Shown here piece after piece: positions 1 through 6,200 of a stretch of 15,310 bases of DNA. Below the pieces are notes generated by a model. That model did not search any database and was not told the DNA's origin. It worked only from the letters and a program-made list of their open reading frames with translations. How positions within the stretch are numbered: the stretch's first letter is position 1; the number at the start of each line of letters is the position of its first letter. The stretch covers positions 9,228 to 24,537 of the forward strand of contig DEEV01000075.1 in assembly GCA_002350445.1 (NCBI GenBank), read 5' to 3'. This stretch comes from Treponema sp. UBA2869. GTDB taxonomy: Bacteria > Spirochaetota > Spirochaetia > Treponematales > Treponemataceae. Both the position numbers and the translations under genes were made by a program.

Positions 1-196
1 TTTCTTCAAGCTGAATAATGCCTGAAAGTTCATTCACAAGAGGGCTATACGAAAATTCTGAATTGTCCTCATTTACAGTAAGGTTATCAAAAAAATTTTC
101 TACAATAGCAGAAAGTGAAGTTCCGATTTGAGAAACATATTTTTTTGCGCGGTAAATTGAATTTTCATTAAGTTTTAATGTTAATTTCGCTTCCAT
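1..196 (-). CDS. DUF6364-type ribbon-helix-helix antitoxin (partial, 3' end outside window)
   Basis: The first 65 codons of a minus-strand gene are present and the rest lies left of the window. The protein starts MEAKLTLKLNENSIYRAKKY, a short basic beta strand followed by a helix that reads like the N-terminal ribbon-helix-helix DNA-binding fold. It continues with a second helix (SLSAIVENFF, about residues 28-37) and the phrase SPLVNELSGII near residue 60. That last phrase is characteristic of DUF6364 proteins, usually the antitoxin half of a PIN-toxin (VapBC-like) pair. The start is secure: a near-perfect Shine-Dalgarno (AGGAGGT) lies 6 nt upstream and a consensus promoter lies behind it. 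By family precedent the protein would bind its toxin and repress its own promoter. The toxin is not visible, so the pairing is inferred. Confidence 0.75.
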   Translation of the reverse strand, partial: MEAKLTLKLNENSIYRAKKYVSQIGTSLSAIVENFFDNLTVNEDNSEFSYSPLVNELSGIIQLEE

Positions 197-202
197 AATT
201 TT

Positions 203-209
203 ACCTCCT
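203..209 (-). promoter_or_regulatory. Shine-Dalgarno of the antitoxin gene
   Basis: On the minus strand this reads AGGAGGT, 6 nt before the ATG at 196. It is the strongest ribosome-binding site in the window and fixes the start codon. Confidence 0.85.
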
Positions 210-210
210 A

Positions 211-242
211 TACGTATTAAATTATAATAAACTGTACGTATT
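211..242. promoter_or_regulatory. Putative operator: two direct AATACGTA copies around the antitoxin promoter
   Basis: The plus strand carries TACGTATT at 211-218 and again at 235-242, offset by 24 bp. Each contains the self-complementary hexamer TACGTA. One copy overlaps the edge of the -35 box and runs into the spacer; the other covers the expected transcription start. Two palindromic half-sites flanking the -10 box are what a dimeric ribbon-helix-helix repressor would use. That the adjacent antitoxin binds here is inference. Confidence 0.55.
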
Positions 243-247
243 GTCAA
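221..247 (-). promoter_or_regulatory. Consensus sigma-70-type promoter of the antitoxin gene
   Basis: On the minus strand a perfect TTGACA (247-242) is followed after 15 nt by a perfect TATAAT (226-221). The hexamers match consensus exactly but the spacer is two bases shorter than the optimal 17. That could lower basal activity or make the promoter sensitive to DNA-binding regulators. Transcription would start near 214, inside the downstream TACGTA repeat. Confidence 0.75.
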
Positions 248-343
248 GGATTTTTTATTAGCCCAAATTTCGAGTTTTAGATAAATTTACAAAATAGTTT
301 ATTCATTCCATATTTGATTTAGTGTCATTTTTTTGTGTATTTC

Positions 344-371
344 TTGAAAAAGCAAAAAACTGTGATAGAAT
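344..371 (+). promoter_or_regulatory. Probable promoter of the four-helix membrane protein gene
   Basis: TTGAAA (344-349), a 16-nt spacer and TAGAAT (366-371). A TG at 363-364 one base before the -10 box gives an extended -10 element. It sits 55 nt before the ATG at 427 and no gene lies immediately upstream on this strand. Confidence 0.6.
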
Positions 372-426
372 TAGATTATTGGAGAGAATTTGGAAAAGCT
401 TTAGCCCGGTAAAAGGAGTGATTTTT

Positions 427-831
427 ATGGGAAAGAAAAACGGCTTTTTAAGTCTGTATTTTATTGGAATGGTTTTAGTTGCAGTTGGATTCTGTCTGCC
501 AATGATTAAAGGAATTTTTGGTACATCGGCAAATGGCTTTGAGTTTATCAAAAATATAAACAAAGGCGGTTTTGTTGCAATTGGTGCACTTTTGATTTTT
601 GGTGGTGCGGTTCTTGGAATTTTATCATCATTTGTTCCAGCACTTTCGGGACTTTCAAAGATTTTCTTTTTAGTAAGTGTTGCCGGTGGTGTAATAATTG
701 TAATTGGCTTTCTTACAAATGGCGGAATTTACAAAGCAGTTGGAAAGCACTTGATTAAGAATTCAATGTACGGACTTTGGCTGATTGTTGCTGGCTGGGT
801 TGTTTCTGCCCTGGGAATTTCTAAAAACTAA
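427..831 (+). CDS. Small integral membrane protein, four predicted helices, function unknown
   Basis: This 134-residue protein is not one I recognise. Four hydrophobic segments are visible at about residues 7-27, 48-71, 77-96 and 114-130, separated by short polar or glycine-rich loops. There is no signal peptidase site, no catalytic motif and no charged residue buried in a helix, so an inner-membrane location with both ends on the same side is likely. The frame is open from an upstream ATG at 322, but ATG 427 is chosen because AAGGAG lies 9 nt before it and the promoter at 344-371 would lie inside a longer coding region. Its own promoter and convergence with the neighbour ending at 863 suggest a single-gene unit. 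The gene is well supported; its role is unknown. Confidence 0.8.
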   Translation: MGKKNGFLSLYFIGMVLVAVGFCLPMIKGIFGTSANGFEFIKNINKGGFVAIGALLIFGGAVLGILSSFVPALSGLSKIFFLVSVAGGVIIVIGFLTNGGIYKAVGKHLIKNSMYGLWLIVAGWVVSALGISKN

Positions 832-839
832 ACTTATGT

Positions 840-862
840 GATTCCGTGGGAAAAAAGGAATC
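840..862. terminator. Weak hairpin between convergent genes, possible bidirectional terminator
   Basis: GATTCC (840-845) pairs perfectly with GGAATC (857-862) around an 11-nt loop containing six A residues. It lies in the 31-bp gap between two converging genes, where a shared terminator is expected. No T-run follows on either strand, so intrinsic termination would be poor. Confidence 0.3.
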
Positions 863-2209
863 CTAAAGTTCAATAATTAAAGCACCGGATTTTCTGTCGG
901 TTTTAGAAGACGGAGATTCCGGTGTTTTTGTTTTAACGCTGACCAAATCACCGCTTTTGAAGGCTTCTGGCTTAAAGGTTTTTAAGAGAACGAGCCCTGC
1001 AGGCGAGCAGGCATAGTGACCGAATGCATTTGGAGGCAGGGTAAATTCATCGGAAGTTACGCGGCACAAAAGTTCTGGTTTTTCGCCTTCGGAAGCGGAA
1101 TCAGATTTTTCGAAATTTGAAAAGGCTGTAAAACACAAGGTTGCTCGTTCTTTTGGAAGTTTTGCGCGTTCCGAAAGTTTTTGAAGTTTTGAAGGCGAAT
1201 TTTCTGTGCTGAAGGCAAAATTACACCATTTATTCTGGCTGCCTGTGTAGGCTTTAAAACCGTTCATCGGGCAGTCCTGTGCGTGCGGGCAAGGAGCAAG
1301 AATCTTAAATTTGTCTTTTATAAAACGTTCACGCAAAAGAGAAACGGTTCGTGAAGCTTTTGGAACGCCCGGTTCAATCAAAATAAAACGACAGCTTTGT
1401 GCAGAATAGTTTTTAAGCTGGTCGTAATATTTTTTTGTTTTGAATTCAGGCGGCATATCCATATTCTGATCAAGTTCATTAAACATATTTGCGCAGGTAA
1501 TAAAATCAGCTTTCTGGCGGATTGAAGTGCCAAAATTTCCTTTTACACGAATTATTTTCCAGTTTTGATTTTCTGAAAAACGTGAACTAACTGAAAGAAA
1601 AACGTCTTCGCCCAGCGAAAGGCTGTTTGCTGAAACGTCAAGGCAGTACCAGGTAAGGTTTAGTTTTCGCAGTTCGGGGCGGGCAAGCCACAATGCCGTA
1701 ACAACCGTTAACGGGCCGCTTCCAAGGTCAAGGCAAACTGAATCTGCAGAAGGGAATGCGCTGGCAGGCATATTAGAAAAAAGCCTTGTAAGGCGCACAA
1801 GGTTCCACCAGGTGTAATAACGAATGTAGGCAGAAAGCTGAATGTTGTCGTTCATGTAGCCAAGGCGGCGGTCGGCACGCTGGTCTGTAAGCTGATGTGA
1901 AAGGTTACGGATATTTTCCGGCAACTGCTGTAACTGGCGGCTGTTTAGCGGGCGAACGCCCTGAATAATTTCGTCAAAATTATCGATTACTTTTTTTGAA
2001 TCGGCATCGAGCGGGCTTTGCTGGAAAAGCGAATTGATTATTGAAAACTCCGGCCTTTGATTTGTTCGTGATTTGTCTGTTCTGGCATGCTGCGGGCAGG
2101 GACGTGCAGTTGTTGTTTTTTCGGGCTTTTGGGCTTGCATTCGAGGCGATTTTAGACTTGTTTTTTGAGGTCTGGTTTTAAAATTTCTATTATCAGTTGT
2201 TTTTTTCAT
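863..2209 (-). CDS. Rsm22/METTL17-like protein: SAM-methyltransferase fold with Fe-S-type cysteine motif
   Basis: The 448-residue protein has a basic, low-complexity N-terminal tail (about 1-55). A Rossmann-type methyltransferase core follows, with the SAM-binding loop DLGSGPL at 161-167 and a later strand ending in EPGVP (279-283). The C-terminal third carries CPHAQDCP (C307, C313), WCNF (C329) and ACSPAG (C401). This order matches the Rsm22 family (bacterial and mitochondrial Rsm22, human METTL17), whose four conserved cysteines bind an iron-sulfur cluster. Members act in assembly of the small ribosomal subunit or its translation, often without proven methylation. The start overlaps the upstream MerR gene by 17 nt and has no clear Shine-Dalgarno, so translational coupling is likely. 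Family placement rests on motif order and is fairly secure. Which RNA or ribosome intermediate it binds is unknown. Confidence 0.75.
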   Translation of the reverse strand: MKKTTDNRNFKTRPQKTSLKSPRMQAQKPEKTTTARPCPQHARTDKSRTNQRPEFSIINSLFQQSPLDADSKKVIDNFDEIIQGVRPLNSRQLQQLPENIRNLSHQLTDQRADRRLGYMNDNIQLSAYIRYYTWWNLVRLTRLFSNMPASAFPSADSVCLDLGSGPLTVVTALWLARPELRKLNLTWYCLDVSANSLSLGEDVFLSVSSRFSENQNWKIIRVKGNFGTSIRQKADFITCANMFNELDQNMDMPPEFKTKKYYDQLKNYSAQSCRFILIEPGVPKASRTVSLLRERFIKDKFKILAPCPHAQDCPMNGFKAYTGSQNKWCNFAFSTENSPSKLQKLSERAKLPKERATLCFTAFSNFEKSDSASEGEKPELLCRVTSDEFTLPPNAFGHYACSPAGLVLLKTFKPEAFKSGDLVSVKTKTPESPSSKTDRKSGALIIEL

Positions 2210-2525
2210 TGTTGTCTGTTTTTTTTATGCTCATATAAATTTCTGAAAGAAGTGCGCGCGTTTCCTGAATCTGCCGTATAAGATTTGAATTATCCTGAAC
2301 GGTTTGCGCTTCTTCGAGAATCTGCTGACCGGCTCCTTCTGCCGTAAACTTTTTTTCGTTTATCAGATATTTAAGGCGGAAAATTAAATCAAGTTCATGC
2401 TGAGAATATACTCTTCTGCCACCCATATCTTTTTGTGGAGAAAACGCCGGAATCACTTCTTCCCAATAGCGCAGAACGTGGGCTTTTACGCCTGTTAAAT
2501 CTTCTATCTGACTAATTGTATACAT
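2193..2525 (-). CDS. Short MerR-family transcriptional regulator
   Basis: This 110-residue protein consists almost entirely of a MerR winged-helix domain (about residues 1-72). The recognition region has the usual order: YTISQIEDLTGV as the helix-turn-helix, VLRYWEE (17-23) and GGRRVYSQHEL (35-45). The tail (about 75-100) looks like the dimerising coiled coil. No effector-binding domain or metal-binding cysteine follows, so it may respond to a partner protein or act constitutively. The tryptophan in RYWEE, where many family members have tyrosine, occurs in a common MerR subgroup. A weak GAAGAG lies about 5 nt before the ATG. The gene follows der by 75 nt and overlaps the Rsm22-like gene, so the two are probably co-translated. 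Its target is unknown; autoregulation of this cluster is a guess. Confidence 0.85.
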   Translation of the reverse strand: MYTISQIEDLTGVKAHVLRYWEEVIPAFSPQKDMGGRRVYSQHELDLIFRLKYLINEKKFTAEGAGQQILEEAQTVQDNSNLIRQIQETRALLSEIYMSIKKTDNNEKNN

Positions 2526-2558
2526 CTACTCTTCTATTAAACTTTTAACTTCGCGTTA

Positions 2559-2588
2559 GCGGTATGCCAGAAATGGCTCTCTGACCGC
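2559..2588 (-). other. Imperfect hairpin in the der-merR intercistronic gap
   Basis: GCGGT (2559-2563) pairs with ACCGC (2584-2588), and an inner GCCA/TGGC stem with a 4-nt loop sits between them, separated by unequal bulges. It has no T-run, so it may be an mRNA processing or stability structure between cistrons rather than a terminator. It could also be chance. Confidence 0.3.
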
Positions 2589-2600
2589 CGGCAGCCTTTT

Positions 2601-4139
2601 TTATCTTTCGCGATTCTCCCACTTTTCGCGGCTGCCTTTCATTTCAAGCAAAACCGGAATCTGGTCAAAACCTAAATCTTCACGGATGCGGTTTTTAAGA
2701 TAAGTGATATAGGTTTCCGGAACAACTTCGGGGCGTGTCGCAAAAATCACAAACGAAACAGGATTTGTTCCCGCCTGAGTCATGTAGCGAATTTTAAAGT
2801 GTGCAGTTTTACTTGCAGGCGGCGGATAGCGGTCCAGCCAGTCGGCAAGTGCGTTATTAAGCGACGCCGTTCCAATTTTTTTATTAAGCTGTTCGTACAA
2901 GGTGATAGTTGTATTCAGCAGGTCTTTTACGCCTTTACCTTCCAGCGCAGAAAGCGGAAGGATAGGTGCAAAATCCATCTGCCCGAACATAATGTTTATC
3001 CATTCGCGTACCGCTTTCACGGCTTTTGTTCCCTGTTCTTCGCGCAAATCCCATTTGTTCAAAACAAAAATGATTCCGCGGCCTTTTTCAAATGCAAGCG
3101 CACAGATTTTTTTATCCTGTTCAGAAAGACCTTCTACGGCATCAATTAAAAGGTAAACAACATCGCATTCATCAAGAGTTTTGATTGCGCGGTTTACAGA
3201 ATAATATTCAACGTCATCGTGAACTTTTGCCTTGCGTCTTATGCCGGCGGTGTCCAGCACGTGAAAAGCCTTTCCGCCATATTCAAAGTCGCCTTCAACA
3301 ACATCACGGGTAGTGCCCGCGTAATCACAGACAATAGAATTTTCTGAATGAGTAAGCCTGTTCGAAAGCGTAGATTTTCCTGTGTTTGGTTTTCCCATAA
3401 TTGCAATTTTTATAGGACGTTCCGATGAAACAACCTTTACATGCGAAAAATCACAACGGCTTGTAATCATTTCTGCAAGGTCAGAAATGCGGTCTCCATG
3501 TTCGGCAGAAATAAAAATCAGTTCGTCAAAACCATATTTTGCGTAGTTCCAGGCTTCGGCTTCGTTTTTGCCGCCTTCGGTTTTGTTTACAGCCGCAATC
3601 AGCTTTTTCCAGTAAGGGCGCATTTTAAGAATAAATTCTTCGTCTTCGCCTGTTATTACGCCAGCTTCCAGAAGAAGAATCACAACGTCAGCGCGTTCAA
3701 TCATTTCGAGTGAACGTTCTACAACGTAATCATCAAGTTCTGCTTCTTTTGAGCCAATGTCGCGTGTAAGCTTGTAACCGCCGGTATCTACAAGGTGAAC
3801 AGGCTTTCCGTTAATAATGGCAGTTGCTTCTACCGGGTCGCGGGTTACGCCAGGGCGGTCGTTTACAATAGCAATGCGTCTGTGCAAAAATCGGTTAAAA
3901 AGTGTAGATTTTCCAACGTTAGGGCGTCCTGCAATAACAACAAAAGGAAGTCCTTCGTAGGTGGCGTCTTCGGGGTTTGCATTTCCATTTGCAGTTACAG
4001 TTCCGTCTGGAGCAATAGTAATTCCGTCTAGAGAACCTGCCGAAGCATCAATAAAATCCGGTTCTTCCTGAATTTGAGAATTATCGATTTTTATTTCTTT
4101 GGGCTTTGAAAAATCCGGTTTTTGCTTTTTTTTTGCCAT
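2601..4139 (-). CDS. der: Ribosome-assembly GTPase Der (EngA), with N-terminal extension
   Basis: Der binds GTP through two tandem G domains and promotes maturation of the large ribosomal subunit in the cytoplasm. Here domain 1 has the P-loop GRPNVGKS (71-78), DTGG (118-121), NKTE (185-188) and SAE (211-213). Domain 2 has GKPNTGKS (249-256), DTAG (296-299), NKWD (361-364) and SALEG (397-401). A KH-like C-terminal domain (about 432-502) includes KIRYMTQAGTNP and a helix ending KNRIREDLGF. At 512 residues it is longer than the usual 440-490, because about 63 residues precede the first G domain: a Lys-rich start, then an acidic, Asp/Thr/Asn-rich stretch. The start is supported by AAGGAAG 5 nt upstream. 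The NKTE guanine-specificity motif differs from the usual NKxD. It lies 47 nt after ptsI. Identification is firm. Confidence 0.97.
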   Translation of the reverse strand: MAKKKQKPDFSKPKEIKIDNSQIQEEPDFIDASAGSLDGITIAPDGTVTANGNANPEDATYEGLPFVVIAGRPNVGKSTLFNRFLHRRIAIVNDRPGVTRDPVEATAIINGKPVHLVDTGGYKLTRDIGSKEAELDDYVVERSLEMIERADVVILLLEAGVITGEDEEFILKMRPYWKKLIAAVNKTEGGKNEAEAWNYAKYGFDELIFISAEHGDRISDLAEMITSRCDFSHVKVVSSERPIKIAIMGKPNTGKSTLSNRLTHSENSIVCDYAGTTRDVVEGDFEYGGKAFHVLDTAGIRRKAKVHDDVEYYSVNRAIKTLDECDVVYLLIDAVEGLSEQDKKICALAFEKGRGIIFVLNKWDLREEQGTKAVKAVREWINIMFGQMDFAPILPLSALEGKGVKDLLNTTITLYEQLNKKIGTASLNNALADWLDRYPPPASKTAHFKIRYMTQAGTNPVSFVIFATRPEVVPETYITYLKNRIREDLGFDQIPVLLEMKGSREKWENRER

Positions 4140-4186
4140 TTTATCTTCCTTAAAAAAGTGAACTTGTAACTGCCTTACAGTTTTGA

Positions 4187-5902
4187 TTAAAGCTTTCCAA
4201 AATGCTTGTCCGAAATTGATTCAAGCTCTTTTATTGTAAAGTGAGAAAGCAGTTCCTTTGTTGCTGAAATAAGTTTTGGACTCATACTAAGCGTTCGAAT
4301 TCCCATTCCAGCCAGAACAAGAATACTGTCTTTTCGTCCTGCCATTTCACCGCATACAGAAACAGGAACTCCAGCTTTTTCGCCGGCTTCTATTGTTGTC
4401 TGAATAAGACGAAGGACCGCAAGATTGAATTCGTTGTAAAGTTCTGCTACTCGTGGATTTTCGCGGTCTACGGCAAGCGTGTATTGGGTAAGGTCGTTTG
4501 TTCCCAGACTGAAAAAATCTGAAACAGAAGTAAGACAGTCGGAAAGCAGGGCTGCCGCGGCAGTTTCTATCATTATTCCAATATCAAGATCTTCTTTAAA
4601 TTCAATCTTTTCTGATTTTAATTCTGCTTTAACAGTTTCTACTATATGAAGAAGTGCTTCAACCTGATCTACGCTTGTGATAAGCGGGAACATAATTTTA
4701 AGGTTTCCGTAAACACTTGCGCGGAAAAGTGCACGCAGCTGGGTTTTTAAAATCTGAGGGTAAGCAAGACTAAGACGAACGGCGCGCATTCCCATAAGCG
4801 GATTTTTTTCGTCCATAAAAGGAATATCTACCGAGTTAATAAGCTTGTCTCCACCGGCATCGAGCGTACGGATTGTTACAGGTTTGTCGCCCATAATTTC
4901 CAGAACTTTTTTGTATGCACGGAACTGAGTTTCTTCGCTGAAGGAACGGGCAGCGGCATTTAAAGAAGCACCGCCTTGAGACATGTAAAGAAATTCTGTT
5001 CGGAAAAGGCCAATGCCATCGGCACCTTCAGCTTTTGCAATTTCGGCTTCTTCCGGAGTACCAATGTTTGCCATAAGCAAAAACTTTTCGCCGTCTTTTG
5101 TAACGGCAGGTTTGTCCATAAAAGAACGCAGCTTAATTTTAAGCTGATAATCCTGACGAAGTTTTTCTTTATATTCTTCGATAGTTTCGCGGTCTGGGCC
5201 AATCAGAATTTCTGCAGATTTTCCGTCTATGATAACAGTTTCGCCGTTTATAACGTTAAGCGAGCCTTTGTTAAGACCTGTAACAGTTGGAATTTCGTAG
5301 TTTCTTGCAACAATGACAACGTGGCTGGAAGCTCCGCCTTCCGAAAGTGCAATTCCGGCAACCTTGCGTTTTGCAAGTATGATTGTGTCGGAAACTGTAA
5401 GGGAATTTGCAATGATTACAGAGCCGTCCGGGACACGGTTTATATCAAACGGATGAATGTCCAGCATTTCGTCAAGAACGCGGCCAAAAACATCGGTAAT
5501 GTCCTGCGCGCGTTCTGCAAGGTAATCATTTCCTGACTGGCGCAGTTTTGAAGCGTACTGATCTGCTTTATATTGAACAGTATATTCTATATTAAAGAGT
5601 TCTTTTTCGTAAAAATCCTTAACTTCCTGATTAAAAACCGGGTCGCCAAGCATAAGGATGTAGGTTTCAAAAATTTCGCGCTGAACAGAATCTTTTTCGT
5701 CTGTTTTTGAAAGTGAATCCAGAATTTCCGAAAGTTCGATTGTTACAGTCTGAATTGCCTGTTCAAATCTTTTCCAGCCTTTCTGCATCTGGTCGTAATT
5801 TATTCTGTGCTGTGGAATTGCCCTTACAACAGGTTCCGGAATAACAAAAGCTGTTCCAATTCCTATTCCTTCACTGGCATGAACTCCAAGAAAAACTTCC
5901 AT
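4187..5902 (-). CDS. ptsI: Phosphoenolpyruvate-protein phosphotransferase (PTS enzyme I)
   Basis: Enzyme I takes phosphate from phosphoenolpyruvate onto a histidine and passes it to HPr, the first step of the phosphotransferase system. The 571-residue length is typical. The N-terminal helical HPr-binding part (about 1-140) is followed by the swivelling domain with GGASSHVVIVAR, placing the phosphorylated histidine at 194. The PEP-binding barrel (about 260-545) has GLFRTEFLYM (298-307), RTLDAGGDK (345-353), FSLGTNDLTQY (464-474) and the catalytic cysteine in CGEMAG (C517). All key residues are intact. No HPr, EIIA or permease gene lies nearby. Some treponemes are known to keep enzyme I, HPr and HPr kinase without a sugar permease, as a regulatory relay. 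ATG 5902 fits the family's N-terminus, but no Shine-Dalgarno precedes it. Confidence 0.97.
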   Translation of the reverse strand: MEVFLGVHASEGIGIGTAFVIPEPVVRAIPQHRINYDQMQKGWKRFEQAIQTVTIELSEILDSLSKTDEKDSVQREIFETYILMLGDPVFNQEVKDFYEKELFNIEYTVQYKADQYASKLRQSGNDYLAERAQDITDVFGRVLDEMLDIHPFDINRVPDGSVIIANSLTVSDTIILAKRKVAGIALSEGGASSHVVIVARNYEIPTVTGLNKGSLNVINGETVIIDGKSAEILIGPDRETIEEYKEKLRQDYQLKIKLRSFMDKPAVTKDGEKFLLMANIGTPEEAEIAKAEGADGIGLFRTEFLYMSQGGASLNAAARSFSEETQFRAYKKVLEIMGDKPVTIRTLDAGGDKLINSVDIPFMDEKNPLMGMRAVRLSLAYPQILKTQLRALFRASVYGNLKIMFPLITSVDQVEALLHIVETVKAELKSEKIEFKEDLDIGIMIETAAAALLSDCLTSVSDFFSLGTNDLTQYTLAVDRENPRVAELYNEFNLAVLRLIQTTIEAGEKAGVPVSVCGEMAGRKDSILVLAGMGIRTLSMSPKLISATKELLSHFTIKELESISDKHFGKL

Positions 5903-5910
5903 AATAGAAC

Positions 5911-5916
5911 ATTATA
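5911..5916 (-). promoter_or_regulatory. -10 element immediately upstream of ptsI
   Basis: A perfect TATAAT on the minus strand ends 8 nt before the ptsI ATG. Transcription would begin about 2 nt before the start codon. No good -35 hexamer is present 15-18 nt upstream. The lack of any Shine-Dalgarno in those 8 nt agrees with a leaderless transcript. Confidence 0.5.
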
Positions 5917-5930
5917 GCAGAATCTCAATA

Positions 5931-5968
5931 AAATTTGTAGTACCACGGCAAGTGCATAAAAAATTTGT
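5931..5968. repeat. Direct repeat AAATTTGT upstream of ptsI
   Basis: AAATTTGT occurs at 5931-5938 and 5961-5968, each preceded by ATAA-type A-rich sequence, 30 bp apart (about three helical turns). The pair lies just upstream of the ptsI -10 box, where an activator could bind. In AT-rich DNA chance is a serious alternative. Confidence 0.3.
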
Positions 5969-6003
5969 TCTGCAAAAAAGTCTTTCGTCTTGCGTCCTTG
6001 AAA

Positions 6004-6020
6004 ACACGCCAAAGGTGTGT
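6004..6020 (+). other. Small inverted repeat in the divergent intergenic region
   Basis: ACACGCC (6004-6010) and GGTGTGT (6014-6020) form a 7-bp stem with one G-U wobble around AAA. It lies upstream of both divergent promoters, so it is outside both expected transcripts. It may be a protein-binding site or chance. Confidence 0.25.
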
Positions 6021-6060
6021 AAACATAGCAATTCTTAACTGGGCAAATAACAGAAATTTA

Positions 6061-6088
6061 TTGAATTCTTCTATAAAAGTGTTATAAT
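6061..6088 (+). promoter_or_regulatory. Promoter of the giant lipoprotein gene
   Basis: TTGAAT (6061-6066), a 16-nt spacer and a perfect TATAAT (6083-6088). The expected transcription start near 6095 leaves a leader of about 105 nt before the ATG at 6201. Confidence 0.65.
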
Positions 6089-6171
6089 ACATGCGCAACG
6101 GAGGCTCTGAAGCAGCAAATTTAAGTTTTACAAAAAAATGCCGATAACAGTAACGGACGAGTAGTATTTTT

Positions 6172-6189
6172 ATGAACATCAGATATTAA
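6172..6189 (+). other. Possible five-codon leader ORF
   Basis: ATG-AAC-ATC-AGA-TAT-TAA (peptide MNIRY) ends 11 nt before the start of the giant gene and 2 nt before its GAGG. It is inside the predicted leader. No strong ribosome-binding site precedes it, so translation is uncertain. Confidence 0.2.
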
Positions 6190-6200
6190 CTGAGGTTTTT

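Noticed and set aside
322..426. Upstream extension of the membrane protein reading frame
   Set aside because: It would contain the gene's own promoter and lacks a ribosome site, whereas ATG 427 has AAGGAG at a suitable distance.
303..563. Minus-strand open frame of 86 codons
   Set aside because: It overlaps the membrane protein gene and its promoter, has no ribosome-binding site, and its composition reads as antisense of coding DNA.
2799..3713. Several plus-strand open frames opposite der
   Set aside because: They are cysteine- and phenylalanine-rich antisense shadows of a well-conserved gene and lack start signals.
4976..5536. Plus-strand 186-codon open frame opposite ptsI
   Set aside because: ptsI is intact on the other strand with all catalytic motifs. 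This frame has antisense composition (Phe, Cys, Asn) and no ribosome site.
6091..6147. 18-codon ORF starting just after the giant gene's -10 box
   Set aside because: Its ATG lies at or before the expected transcription start, so it would not be on the mRNA.
5925..6179. Minus-strand open frame of 84 codons between ptsI and the giant gene
   Set aside because: It spans the rightward promoter, has no Shine-Dalgarno, and resembles no protein; chance in AT-rich DNA is more likely.
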